NCBI RefSeq assembly: GCF_029892425.1
Contig: NZ_JARXWB010000002.1
Location: 310,001 to 374,000 of the forward strand
DNA: 64,000 bases
From: Bradyrhizobium sp. BR13661
GTDB lineage: Bacteria > Pseudomonadota > Alphaproteobacteria > Rhizobiales > Xanthobacteraceae
Direction: 5' to 3'
The notes under the pieces were generated by a model. The model did no database searches. It was not told the origin of the DNA and saw nothing but the letters and a program-made list of their open reading frames with translations. A program made the position numbers and the translations under genes. Below, piece after piece: positions 16,836-25,824 of the stretch. Position 1 is the first letter of the stretch, and each line of letters starts with the position of its first letter.

Positions 16836-17654
16836 TCAGACCCCGTCGAGAATGATCACGGTCGGCGTCGTCGGCAGCGAATCCCGCGAGATCCGCAAGG
16901 AGCGTTCGGTGCGGCGGTCGATCTCGAACTGCTTGCCGATGCGCTGCATGAACTCGTCGAGCGGGGTGGCGAAGCGGTGCATGGGCAACACCACGGAGGC
17001 ACGCAGCCGCTTGGTGATCTCGGAGACGCCGTCGAGCGACATCGTGTAGGTGCCGTCGATCGGCACCATCACGACGTCGAGCCGCCCGATCTGGGCAAAA
17101 TGGCTGTCGTCGAGCTTGTGGTGCAGATGGCCGAGATGGCCGATGCACAGGCCCGCGACCTCGAAGATGAAGATCGAATTGCCATCGCGGATCATGTCGG
17201 CGCCGGAATCGTCGCCGAAGTAGCGGCGGATGTCGGTGGTGACGTTGCGGATGAAGGTGTCGCCAATGCGCTCCGACACGACGGCCGGCTTGCCGTCCTC
17301 GCCCCAGCCATGCAGCACATGGGGAATGCGCTTGTCGGGATTGAGCGAATAATGGGTGCTGTGGGCCCGGTTCATGGTGACGACGTCGGGCAGCCGGCCG
17401 ACCTGATAGGCGCCGCTGTAATCGGTCGCGATGCGTACGCCGCCCGGCGTGTCGATGAAATAGGTGGAATGGCCGGCATAGGTGATCTCGACCTCGGACG
17501 CGGCTGCTGCCTGCCGGAAGGCGGCGGGTATGACCCGGGGTGTGGCGTTGGCCATCGCCAGGCATTCGCTGCGCTGAGGCTGCTGCTGCTGGGCGAGGGC
17601 AGGTGAGAGACATGCGCTCAACAGCGCAAATGCCGCCGAAACAAGTCGCCACAT
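16836..17654 (-). CDS. Exported metallo-beta-lactamase-fold (UlaG-like) hydrolase
   Basis: The 272-residue precursor has a signal peptide (LVSAAFALLSACLSPALAQ, residues 3-21), so it is probably periplasmic. EITYAGHSTYFIDTPGGVRIATDYSG is the start of the UlaG/MBL-like fold, and IGHLGHLHHKLDD (about 172-184) supplies the metal-site histidines; a late LPMHRF adds another. The canonical HxHxDH motif is replaced by a diverged form, so activity is uncertain. ATG 17654 gives a proper signal peptide, whereas the longer frame adds 23 residues without one. It follows the ABC-2 transporter genes on the same strand by 102 bp. Confidence 0.8.
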   Translation of the reverse strand: MWRLVSAAFALLSACLSPALAQQQQPQRSECLAMANATPRVIPAAFRQAAAASEVEITYAGHSTYFIDTPGGVRIATDYSGAYQVGRLPDVVTMNRAHSTHYSLNPDKRIPHVLHGWGEDGKPAVVSERIGDTFIRNVTTDIRRYFGDDSGADMIRDGNSIFIFEVAGLCIGHLGHLHHKLDDSHFAQIGRLDVVMVPIDGTYTMSLDGVSEITKRLRASVVLPMHRFATPLDEFMQRIGKQFEIDRRTERSLRISRDSLPTTPTVIILDGV

Positions 17655-17756
17655 ATCCAGTCCCCGTGATGTCGGGGAAAGTCTAGCGTGCCACGCAGCG
17701 CATGGCCAACGGGACGCGATCAACAGCGCGTCAGTGTCGCACCCTCATTCCCGTCC

Positions 17757-19283
17757 TTACTCCCGCCTGGGGCTGAACTTCCAGGTCATCGCCACCAGGC
17801 CCGCAGTGATCAGGCCGCAGACGATGCCCGCGACCGGAAGCGTGAGCAGCAGCGCGGCGGTGGCGGCCCAGCCGATCGAGGAGAAGGCTTCGGCGAAGGT
17901 GGCAAGCCGCGACGAGGTCTGGCGGCGGCGGAACTGGCTGCGGCGGGCCTGCACACGGAACCAGAGCTGGATCGCGGTGGCGGAGGTGGCACCGATGATG
18001 ATCATGGCTGCCGTGATCGCAGCCTGGAAAGGCGAAGCAAGAACCAGCGCGGCAACCAGCGGGCTGAAGATCGCGGCTATTGCGATCAGCACCACCTCGA
18101 TCTTGGCGCGGATGACGCTGGTGGGCGTCAATGGCGCGGTCGCAACCAGATCGGGCGCGTCCTCGCCTGAGATCGTCAGCCAGGAGAGCCCGCCGGCGAG
18201 CTGGCCCGCGGCCATCACGATGACAGGCGTGATCAGCGTCAGTGCCGCTGAGCTGTCGCCGAAGCTGCGCCAGAGCAGCAGCGCCGGTGGCACCAGATAG
18301 AGCAGCTGCATCAGGGTCTGCGAGATTAGCCAGGGATCGCGGCAGAGCAGCACGAATTCCTTGCGCCGCAGCGCCTGCTGCCGCGATCCGCCGCGGAACG
18401 GGCGTTCCTTCGTGCGCTTGCGGCTGGATGCACCATAGGCGGCGGCGTCGATCGCGGTGTCGGCGAAGCGGCCCGAGAAGATCGCCATCACGCAGCCGAG
18501 CAAGATCAGCCCAAGGGCCAGGAGCAGCAGCAGCGCCTCGCTGTCGCCCATGGCCGCCCGTGCCGGCCACCACCAGATGCTGTCGACGTCGGGTGCGTGC
18601 GCGGCCAGGGTGCCCGAGGTCAGAATCGTGAAGCGTGACAGCGTGCCATAGGAAATGATCGCGGCAACCTGAAGCGCGATCACGAAACCGGCGCCAATGA
18701 TCGCAGCCAGGATCTGGGCCACAAAACGCGTCCGCGCCGGGCCGATCAGGCGAAACAGCAGGATGGTGACCGCAATCGCGATCGCCGCCGCCGACAGGCC
18801 CATCGCGACGACCACACCGAAAGCCGCAAGCCACCGCGCGCCGCCGCCGATCACCAGCACGTCGACGAAGGGCGTCGAGAACAGCAGCGCCATCACCGTG
18901 ACGGTGAGCGCGATCGCGGCGATGCGCACCGAGAACAGATTGGCCAGTGTCGCCGGCGAGGACATGATGAGATCGAGATCGGCGCGCGCGTAAAACACCC
19001 GCGTAACCGACTCGATCGCCTGCGACAGCATCAAGGTCCAGGCGAGAAAGATCGTCGCCGAGATCACGATCAGCGAGGATTTGTCGAGCGGCAATTGCAG
19101 ATTGGCGAAGCGGCCGATCACCGCCCAGGCCGGCACATGCAGCAGTGCGGCAAAGAAGAGGAGGCCAATCACCGCGGCGCGGGCACGCCGGCGCCGGCCG
19201 CCCGTCATCATGGCAAACCATTCGCGCCAGGCGAGCCTGAGCTCGTGACGGGCAAACCACGACAGAGCGGTCGCCGAGCTCAT
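17757..19283 (-). CDS. ABC-2-type transporter permease
   Basis: This 508-residue membrane protein has roughly ten to twelve hydrophobic helices, in two groups separated by a cytoplasmic loop around residues 275-315 (ASSRKRTKERPFRGG). The long soluble N-terminus is basic (RRRRARAAV). It has no binding-protein partner and pairs with the ATPase encoded just upstream, with an ATGA overlap, so it is an exporter or membrane-remodelling transporter of unknown substrate. Confidence 0.85.
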   Translation of the reverse strand: MSSATALSWFARHELRLAWREWFAMMTGGRRRRARAAVIGLLFFAALLHVPAWAVIGRFANLQLPLDKSSLIVISATIFLAWTLMLSQAIESVTRVFYARADLDLIMSSPATLANLFSVRIAAIALTVTVMALLFSTPFVDVLVIGGGARWLAAFGVVVAMGLSAAAIAIAVTILLFRLIGPARTRFVAQILAAIIGAGFVIALQVAAIISYGTLSRFTILTSGTLAAHAPDVDSIWWWPARAAMGDSEALLLLLALGLILLGCVMAIFSGRFADTAIDAAAYGASSRKRTKERPFRGGSRQQALRRKEFVLLCRDPWLISQTLMQLLYLVPPALLLWRSFGDSSAALTLITPVIVMAAGQLAGGLSWLTISGEDAPDLVATAPLTPTSVIRAKIEVVLIAIAAIFSPLVAALVLASPFQAAITAAMIIIGATSATAIQLWFRVQARRSQFRRRQTSSRLATFAEAFSSIGWAATAALLLTLPVAGIVCGLITAGLVAMTWKFSPRRE

Positions 19284-20029
19284 GCGGCTTCCTGAAGCGT
19301 CACCAGGGCGATGAAGAGATCTTCCAGGCTGGTGTCGGCATGGCCGTTCTGCTGACGCAGCTCGGTCAGCGTGCCCTCGGCAACAAGGCGGCCCGAGGCG
19401 ATCACGCCGATGCGGTCGGCCATGCGTTCCGCCACCTCGAGAATATGCGTGGTCATGATGACGGTGCAGCCGGCGCGGACGCGCATCCCCAGCAATCCCT
19501 TCACATGACGGGCCGAGACGGCATCGAGGCCGGTCAGCGGCTCGTCGAGGATGATGAGGCGCGGGTCGTGAACCAGCGCGCCGGCGAGCGCCACTTTCTG
19601 GCGCATGCCCTTGGAGAAACCTTCGCAGCGCTCGTGCCGATGCGGCTCGAGCCCGAGCGAGCTCACGAGTTCCTCGGCGACCGGCTTCGCAACGGAAGGC
19701 GCGATGCCCCAGAGGCCGGCGACGAATTCGAGATATTCGAGCGGGGTGAGCTTGTCATAAATCATGGGCTCGTCGGAGACCCACGCCATCACCTGCTTGG
19801 CGGCAACGGGATCGCGGAGCGCATCGATTCCGAAGATCGAGACGCCGCCGGCGTCGGGCCTGAGCAGGCCGGCAACCATGCGCAAAGTGGTGGTCTTGCC
19901 GGCACCGTTGGGGCCGACCAGCGCGTAGAATTCACCGGCATGGATGGTGAGATCGAGGCTATCGACCGCCAAACGGTCAAAACGCTTCGTTAACCCTCGG
20001 ACTTCCAGCGCCGAGCTGTCCAGCTTCAT
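19280..20029 (-). CDS. ABC transporter ATP-binding protein (CcmA/NatA-like)
   Basis: This 249-residue ATPase shows Walker A GPNGAGKTT (about residues 38-46), the signature FSKGMRQKVALAGAL (about 140) and Walker B LIILDEPLTGLD (about 160), in the order and length usual for ABC-2 exporters. The frame extends 30 residues further upstream, with an alternative ATG at 20068. The start at 20029 fits the family N-terminus best, but no clear ribosome site decides it. It overlaps the permease gene by four bases and is divergent from the Liv operon. Confidence 0.88.
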   Translation of the reverse strand: MKLDSSALEVRGLTKRFDRLAVDSLDLTIHAGEFYALVGPNGAGKTTTLRMVAGLLRPDAGGVSIFGIDALRDPVAAKQVMAWVSDEPMIYDKLTPLEYLEFVAGLWGIAPSVAKPVAEELVSSLGLEPHRHERCEGFSKGMRQKVALAGALVHDPRLIILDEPLTGLDAVSARHVKGLLGMRVRAGCTVIMTTHILEVAERMADRIGVIASGRLVAEGTLTELRQQNGHADTSLEDLFIALVTLQEAA

Positions 20030-20302
20030 GACGGCCACACCATCCGGTTTTGTATCGGTTGCGACCATGACCTGAAGATGTTTCGGCACCGTGAATCGCG
20101 TTGCCGCAAATGACGGCATGCGCGTTGGACTAAAGGCAAGATACCTGACAAGTCACCGTTTGTTGACAGTGCCTGATGGTTCAGGCTGAATTGCATCAGG
20201 GACAAATGGCGCTGACGCGGCGAAACGACTGCGTAGCGGCTGGACACAAGATACGGCAAGGCGGTCGTCAAGAGCCGCTGGTCGTATCGGGAGGACGCGG
20301 CG

Positions 20303-21178
20303 ATGCTGGATTTCGTTCAGCAGCTGGTCAGCGGTGTTGCGCTCGGCTGTGTTTACGGCCTGATCGCACTCGGCTTCGTGCTCGTCTACAAGGCCACCGA
20401 GGTCGTCAATTTCGCCCAGGGCGATCTGATGATGCTGGGTGGCTTTTTCGCCTTCACCTTCATCGGCATGATGGGGCTGAATTACTGGATCGGCTTTGCC
20501 GGTGCGGTGGCCGCGATGGCGCTGTTTGGCATGCTTGCCGAACGGATCGTGGTGCGGCCGATCCTCGGCTATCCGCAATTCTCCATCATCATGGCGACCA
20601 TCGGCCTCGGCTATTTCCTGCGCTCGGTTTCCGGCATGATCTGGGGCACCGACGATTTCAAGATCGAGACGCCGTTCAGCCAGGGCGTGCTGCGCATCGG
20701 CTCGCTGGTGCTCGCCCACGACAAGCTCTCGGTGATCGCGGCAACGATCATCCTCTGCGCGCTGCTCTGGCTGTTCTTCAACAAGACCACGATCGGCACC
20801 GCGATGCGCGCCAGTTCCGAGAACATGCTGGCGGCGTACTACATGGGCATCCCGGTCAAGCGCGTGGTGTCGATCGTCTGGGCGATCAGCGCTGCGGTCG
20901 CAACCTGCGCCGGCGTGCTGCTGGCGCCGATCACTTTCATTCACTCCAATGTCGGCCTCGTGCTCGGGCTGAAAGCATTTCCTGCGGCGGTGCTCGGCGG
21001 CTTCGGCTCGATTCCCGGCGCGGTCGTCGGCGGCGTCCTGATCGGCGTGATCGAAAGCATGGCCGGGTTCTATCTGCCGGAGGGCTGGAAGGACGTCGCC
21101 CCCTACATCGTGCTGCTGGCCGTGCTGCTGCTGAAGCCCGAAGGCCTGTTCGGCCTTCACGCCCGCAAGAAGGTCTGA
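20303..21178 (+). CDS. Branched-chain-type ABC transporter permease, LivH-like
   Basis: This 291-residue inner-membrane permease starts with the LivH hallmark GVALGCVYGLIALGFVLVYKATEVVNFAQGD (split here over residues 9-40). About eight hydrophobic helices follow, with AAYYMGIPVKRVVSIVWAIS as the ATPase-contact segment. The start has GGGAGGA at good spacing. It is the first gene of a six-gene operon whose genes are a few bases apart. HAAT-family importers of this kind carry amino acids, ureas, or aromatic and aliphatic acids. Confidence 0.93.
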   Translation: MLDFVQQLVSGVALGCVYGLIALGFVLVYKATEVVNFAQGDLMMLGGFFAFTFIGMMGLNYWIGFAGAVAAMALFGMLAERIVVRPILGYPQFSIIMATIGLGYFLRSVSGMIWGTDDFKIETPFSQGVLRIGSLVLAHDKLSVIAATIILCALLWLFFNKTTIGTAMRASSENMLAAYYMGIPVKRVVSIVWAISAAVATCAGVLLAPITFIHSNVGLVLGLKAFPAAVLGGFGSIPGAVVGGVLIGVIESMAGFYLPEGWKDVAPYIVLLAVLLLKPEGLFGLHARKKV

Positions 21179-21182
21179 ACGC

Positions 21183-22334
21183 ATGCGCTTCCTGTTCAAG
21201 ACCGACTATGAGGACGACATCAGGCTGTTCCCGCATTCAGGCTATGTCGTCTCCTATGGTCTCCTGTTCGCGGTGCTGCTGATCGCGCCCTACGTGCTCT
21301 CGAGCTATCTGATGAGCCAGCTCGTCTTCGTCTGCATCTATGCCACGGTGGGCGTGGCGCTGATGATTCTGACGGGCTTCACGGGGCAGGCGTCGCTGGG
21401 GCATGCGGCGTTCCTTGCGATCGGCGCCTACACGGCCGCATACCTGCAGAAATACAATGTGCCGTTTCCCGTCTATTTCCTTGCCGCAGGCGCCCTGGCT
21501 GGCTGCATCGGCGCACTGGTCGGCTTCCCCGCGCTGCGGCTGCAGGGCATCTACCTCGTCATCGCCACCATCTCCTTCGCCTTCATCGTCGAGGAGATCT
21601 TGGCGCGCTGGGAGAGTGTCACCAACGGCAATGAGGGTCTGCGGGTCAAGGCGCTGTCGCTGCTCGGCGTGACAGTCTCGCGCGACAGTCCGACGTTCTA
21701 TTTCCTCTGTCTTGCGGTGCTGGTGTTGACCATCGTCGGCACGCTCAATTTGCTGCGCTCGCCGACGGGCCGCGCCTTCGTCGCGATCCGCGACAGCGAG
21801 ACAGCGGCGCGCAGCATGGGCGTCAATGTCGCGCTCTACAAGGTGAAGTCCTTTGCGATCTCGGCCGCGATCACCGGCTTTGCCGGCGTGTTGTTCGCGC
21901 ACAAGCTCTCCTTCATCTCGCCGGAAATGTTCACGCTGCAGCTCTCGATCGAGTTCATCATCGTGATCCTGATCGGCGGCACGTTCAGCCTGCACGGCGC
22001 GGTGCTGGGCTCGATCTTCATCGTGATGATCGATCCGTTCCTGACCTATCTCAAAGACGACATGCCCGGCATCATCGCCGGTGTCGCGGCGACGTTCGGA
22101 GCCGGCACGGCGGCTGCGGGAAACATCCAGTCCAAGGTCGCAGCCTTTGCCTCGCTGAACGGTCTCAAGGGCGCGATCTACGGCATCATCATCATGATGT
22201 TCGTTCTGTTCGAACCGCTCGGCATCTATGGCCGCTGGCTCAAGATCAAGCTGTTCTTCCAACTGTTCCCGCTCTACAAGCGATCGACCTTCAAGCGGCA
22301 GAAAATCTACGTGAAGTCGGAGCGGAACCGATGA
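21183..22334 (+). CDS. Branched-chain-type ABC transporter permease, LivM-like
   Basis: This 383-residue permease is the LivM partner. It has a 20-residue cytoplasmic start, then about ten transmembrane helices. MILTGFTGQASLGHAAFLAIGAY (about residues 61-83) is the diagnostic LivM motif. RAFVAIRDSETAARSMGVNVALYKVKSFAISA (about 197-228) is the ATPase-contact region. The charged C-terminal tail ([18 protein letters not shown]) is longer than usual. It starts 4 bp after LivH and overlaps LivG by four bases. Confidence 0.93.
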   Translation: MRFLFKTDYEDDIRLFPHSGYVVSYGLLFAVLLIAPYVLSSYLMSQLVFVCIYATVGVALMILTGFTGQASLGHAAFLAIGAYTAAYLQKYNVPFPVYFLAAGALAGCIGALVGFPALRLQGIYLVIATISFAFIVEEILARWESVTNGNEGLRVKALSLLGVTVSRDSPTFYFLCLAVLVLTIVGTLNLLRSPTGRAFVAIRDSETAARSMGVNVALYKVKSFAISAAITGFAGVLFAHKLSFISPEMFTLQLSIEFIIVILIGGTFSLHGAVLGSIFIVMIDPFLTYLKDDMPGIIAGVAATFGAGTAAAGNIQSKVAAFASLNGLKGAIYGIIIMMFVLFEPLGIYGRWLKIKLFFQLFPLYKRSTFKRQKIYVKSERNR

Positions 22335-23089
22335 GCTATTTCCGCGCTGAAAATCTCTCGCTGCATTTCGGGGGCCTCAAGGCTGTCGATGCGGTGTCGT
22401 TTGCGGTCGAGAAGGGCGAGATCCTCTCGATCATCGGGCCGAATGGCGCGGGCAAGAGCTCGATCTTCAATCTGATCTCGCGGATCTACCGGCCGACCTC
22501 GGGTCGCATCTTCTTCGAGGATCAGGACATCACGGAACAGCCGCCCTACGACATCGCCAGGCTCGGCATCGCCCGCACCTTCCAGAACATCGAGCTGTTC
22601 GAGAATGCGACCGTGCTGTCCAACCTCCTGGTCGGACGCCACCGCCATTCGACCACGCAACTCTGGCAGGAATTGCTGTTTCTGCCGAGCGTGCGCGCCC
22701 ACGAGAAGCTGCACCGCCGCAGGGTCGAGCAGGTGATCGAATTCCTCGACCTCGAGCCCTATCGCGACAAGCTGATCTCGGGCCTGCCCTACGGCGTGCG
22801 CAAGGTGATCGAGCTCGCGCGCGCGCTCTGTTCGGAACCGAAGCTGATCCTGCTCGACGAGCCGTCCTCGGGGCTCAATGTGGAGGAGACCGACGACATG
22901 TCATTCTGGATCCGCGACATGAAGAGCGAGCTCGGCGTCACTGTGCTGATGGTCGAGCACGACATGTCGCTGGTCAATCGCGTCTCCGATCGTGTGATTG
23001 CGCTGAACTACGGCCGGGTGCTGGCGATGGGCTCGCCCGCTGAAGTGCAGCAGCATCCTGACGTCGTCGCCGCGTATCTGGGAGCCTGA
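22331..23089 (+). CDS. Branched-chain-type ABC transporter ATP-binding protein, LivG-like
   Basis: This 252-residue ATPase shows Walker [10 protein letters not shown] (about residues 36-44), Q-loop RTFQNIELF, Walker [13 protein letters not shown] and the switch His in VEHDMSLV. The signature reads [15 protein letters not shown], the form seen in LivG proteins in place of LSGGQ. It pairs with LivF as the heterodimeric motor. The stop-start overlap with LivM suggests coupled translation. Confidence 0.92.
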   Translation: MSYFRAENLSLHFGGLKAVDAVSFAVEKGEILSIIGPNGAGKSSIFNLISRIYRPTSGRIFFEDQDITEQPPYDIARLGIARTFQNIELFENATVLSNLLVGRHRHSTTQLWQELLFLPSVRAHEKLHRRRVEQVIEFLDLEPYRDKLISGLPYGVRKVIELARALCSEPKLILLDEPSSGLNVEETDDMSFWIRDMKSELGVTVLMVEHDMSLVNRVSDRVIALNYGRVLAMGSPAEVQQHPDVVAAYLGA

Positions 23090-23092
23090 TGC

Positions 23093-23881
23093 ATGGATGC
23101 GACTATGGCGCCCGACATCATCCTGAAACTCTCGAACATCGAGAGCTATTACGGGCCGATCATGGCGATCCGCGGCATCTCGCTGGAGGTGCCGCGCGGG
23201 CGCATCGTCACGCTGCTGGGCGCCAACGGCGCCGGCAAGACGACGGTGCTGAAGACGATCTCGGGCATTCTCGATCCGCAAAAGGGTTCGATCGAGTTCA
23301 TGGGCAAGCCGATCCAGCGCATGGAGGCTGACAGGATCGTGCGGCTCGGTCTCAGCCATGTGCCCGAAGGGCGTGAGGTGTTCCCGTTCCTCTCGGTGCG
23401 TGAGAATCTGATGATGGGCGCCTATCCGCGCAGCGATCGCGACGGCGTCGCGGACGATCTGGAGCGGGTCTACGGCTATTTCCCGCGGCTGAGGGAGCGC
23501 ATCAACCAGCCGGCCGGACAGCTCTCCGGCGGCGAGCAGCAGATGCTCGCGATAGGTCGCGCGCTGATGAACCGGCCGACATTGTTGCTGCTCGACGAGC
23601 CCTCGCTAGGCCTGTCGCCGATCCTGGTGAAGGAGATATTCACCATCATCCGCCGGGTCAACGAGGAGCAGGGCATGTCGATCCTGCTGGTCGAGCAAAA
23701 TGCACGTGTGGCGCTGGAGACGGCGCATTACGGCTATGTGTTGGAGATCGGTCGCGTTGTCATGAACGACAGCTGCGACCGCCTGATGCATTCGAAGGAC
23801 ATCCAGGAATTCTACCTTGGCGCCAAGGAACAGGGCGCGCGAGGCGAACGGCGCTGGAAAAGGAAGAAGACGTGGAGATGA
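23093..23881 (+). CDS. Branched-chain-type ABC transporter ATP-binding protein, LivF-like
   Basis: This 262-residue ATPase has Walker A GANGAGKTT (about residues 42-50), the LivF motif SHVPEGREVFPFLSVRENL (about 88-106), signature LSGGEQQMLAIGRAL and Walker B LLLLDEPSLGLSP. The last 20 residues are unusually basic (GARGERRWKRKKTWR) compared with LivF of E. coli. It begins three bases after the LivG stop. The ligase gene follows after 43 bp. Confidence 0.92.
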   Translation: MDATMAPDIILKLSNIESYYGPIMAIRGISLEVPRGRIVTLLGANGAGKTTVLKTISGILDPQKGSIEFMGKPIQRMEADRIVRLGLSHVPEGREVFPFLSVRENLMMGAYPRSDRDGVADDLERVYGYFPRLRERINQPAGQLSGGEQQMLAIGRALMNRPTLLLLDEPSLGLSPILVKEIFTIIRRVNEEQGMSILLVEQNARVALETAHYGYVLEIGRVVMNDSCDRLMHSKDIQEFYLGAKEQGARGERRWKRKKTWR

Positions 23882-23924
23882 GAACTTGGCGATGACGAGT
23901 TAAGGCGGCAACGAGGAGAGGCGC

Positions 23925-25763
23925 ATGACCCGGCCGGCGGTGCTGACGGTCGCTGATACGATCGCGAAGAGCTTTTTGCGCGCGGCAGAGCTGCGCGGCG
24001 ACAGGCCTGCGATCCGCGAGAAGACATTCGGCATCTGGCAGCCGACCAGCTGGCGTGAATGGCTGCAGATCTCCAGGGAAATCGCCTACGGCCTTCACGC
24101 CATCGGCTTCAGGCCCGGCGACGTTGCCTCGATCATCGCCAACGCCGTGCCCGAATGGATCTACGCCGACATGGGCATCCTCTGCGCCGGCGGCGTCTCC
24201 TCCGGCATCTACCCGACCGATGCGGCGGCCCAGGTCGAATATCTCATCAACGATTCCACGACGCGGGTGATCTTCGCCGAGGACGAGGAGCAGCTCGACA
24301 AGATTCTGGCTTGCCGCGCGCGCTGTCCCAACCTGCAGCGGATCGTCGTGTTCGACATGGAGGGCCTCAGCGGCTTTTCCGACGACATGGTGATGTCGCT
24401 CGACGAATTTCGCGCGCTTGGCCGCAACCACATGGTCGGCCGCGAGGCGCTGTGGCAGGAGATGATCGACAGCCGCAGCGCCGGCGATCTTGCCGTGCTC
24501 GTCTACACCTCAGGCACGACGGGTCCGCCCAAGGGCGCCATGCACGCCAACCGCAGCGTCACGCACCAGATGCGGCACGCCAACGATTTCATCCCGGCTC
24601 GCGAGGACGAGGACCGGCTGATCTTCCTGCCGCTCTGCCACGTCGCCGAGCGGGTCGCCGGCTATTACATCTCGGTCGCGCTTGGCTCGGTGATGAATTT
24701 CGCCGAGAGCCCGGAAACCGTGCCGGATAATCTGCGCGAGGTGCAGCCGACCGTCTTCTTCGCGGTGCCGCGCATCTGGGAGAAATTCTATTCCGCCATT
24801 ACCATCGCGCTGAAGGATGCGACGCCGTTCCAGCAATGGGTCTATCGCCGCGCCATCGACGTCGGCCTGCGCATGACGGATTACCGGATCGAGGGCAAGA
24901 TACCGCCGCTGGCGCTGCGCATCGCTAACCGGTTCGCTTACCGGCTCGCATTCCGCAACATCCGCCGCATGATCGGGCTCGACCGCTGCCGCATCGCCTT
25001 CACGGGCGCTGCGCCGATCGCGCCGGATCTGATCCGCTGGTATCTCGCGCTCGGCATCGACGTGCACGAGGTCTACGGTCAGACCGAGAATTGCGGCGTC
25101 GCGACCATGATGCCGGGAGATCGCGTCAAGCTCGGCTCGGTCGGCACGGCGGTGCCCTGGGGCGAGGTCGCGCTCTCGCCCGACGGCGAGATCCTGATCA
25201 AGGGTGACTTCCTGTTCATGGGCTATCTGAACCAGCCCGAGAAGACGGCGGAGACCATCGATCACAGCGGCTGGCTGCACACCGGCGACGTCGGCACCAT
25301 CGACAACGAGGGCTTCGTCCGCATCACCGACCGCATGAAGGACATCATCATCACATCGGGTGGCAAGAACATCACGCCGTCGGAGATCGAGAACCAGCTC
25401 AAATTCTCGCCCTACATCTCGGACGCCGTCGTGATCGGCGACAAGCGGCCGTACCTGACCTGCCTCGTGATGATCGACCAGGAGAACGTCGAGAAATTCG
25501 CGCAGGATCACGATATCCCCTTCACCAATTACGCCAGCCTGTGCCGCGCGAGCGAAATCCAGGACCTGATCTGGCATGAGATCGAGGTGGTCAACGGCAA
25601 CTTCGCCCGCGTCGAGACCATCAAGAAGTTCCACCTGATCGAACGCCAGCTCACGCCGGAGGACGAGGAGTTGACGCCGACCATGAAGCTGAAGCGCAAT
25701 TTCGTGAACAAGCGTTACGCGGCGGAAATTGACGCAATGTATCGGCAGCGCGCGGTCGCTTGA
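23925..25763 (+). CDS. AMP-forming acyl-CoA synthetase (long-chain/aromatic acid type) within the Liv operon
   Basis: This 612-residue ANL-superfamily ligase activates a carboxylic acid to acyl-AMP and then acyl-CoA. The core motifs are in order: VYTSGTTGPPKGAMHAN (about 193-209), EVYGQTENCG (about 384), GWLHTGDVG (about 449), DRMKDIIITSGGKNITPSEIE (about 466-486), and the C-terminal catalytic lysine region MKLKRNFV near 590. It is closest to long-chain fatty acyl-CoA ligases (FadD15-like). Its position between LivF and the binding protein implies that the imported ligand is an acid captured as its CoA ester. Substrate class is inferred. Confidence 0.9.
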   Translation: MTRPAVLTVADTIAKSFLRAAELRGDRPAIREKTFGIWQPTSWREWLQISREIAYGLHAIGFRPGDVASIIANAVPEWIYADMGILCAGGVSSGIYPTDAAAQVEYLINDSTTRVIFAEDEEQLDKILACRARCPNLQRIVVFDMEGLSGFSDDMVMSLDEFRALGRNHMVGREALWQEMIDSRSAGDLAVLVYTSGTTGPPKGAMHANRSVTHQMRHANDFIPAREDEDRLIFLPLCHVAERVAGYYISVALGSVMNFAESPETVPDNLREVQPTVFFAVPRIWEKFYSAITIALKDATPFQQWVYRRAIDVGLRMTDYRIEGKIPPLALRIANRFAYRLAFRNIRRMIGLDRCRIAFTGAAPIAPDLIRWYLALGIDVHEVYGQTENCGVATMMPGDRVKLGSVGTAVPWGEVALSPDGEILIKGDFLFMGYLNQPEKTAETIDHSGWLHTGDVGTIDNEGFVRITDRMKDIIITSGGKNITPSEIENQLKFSPYISDAVVIGDKRPYLTCLVMIDQENVEKFAQDHDIPFTNYASLCRASEIQDLIWHEIEVVNGNFARVETIKKFHLIERQLTPEDEELTPTMKLKRNFVNKRYAAEIDAMYRQRAVA

Positions 25764-25824
25764 GAACAGCGAAGGAGCCATGGCCACGCCCTTCGTGCAA
25801 CATGGGCCCAAGGAGGAGACGTCA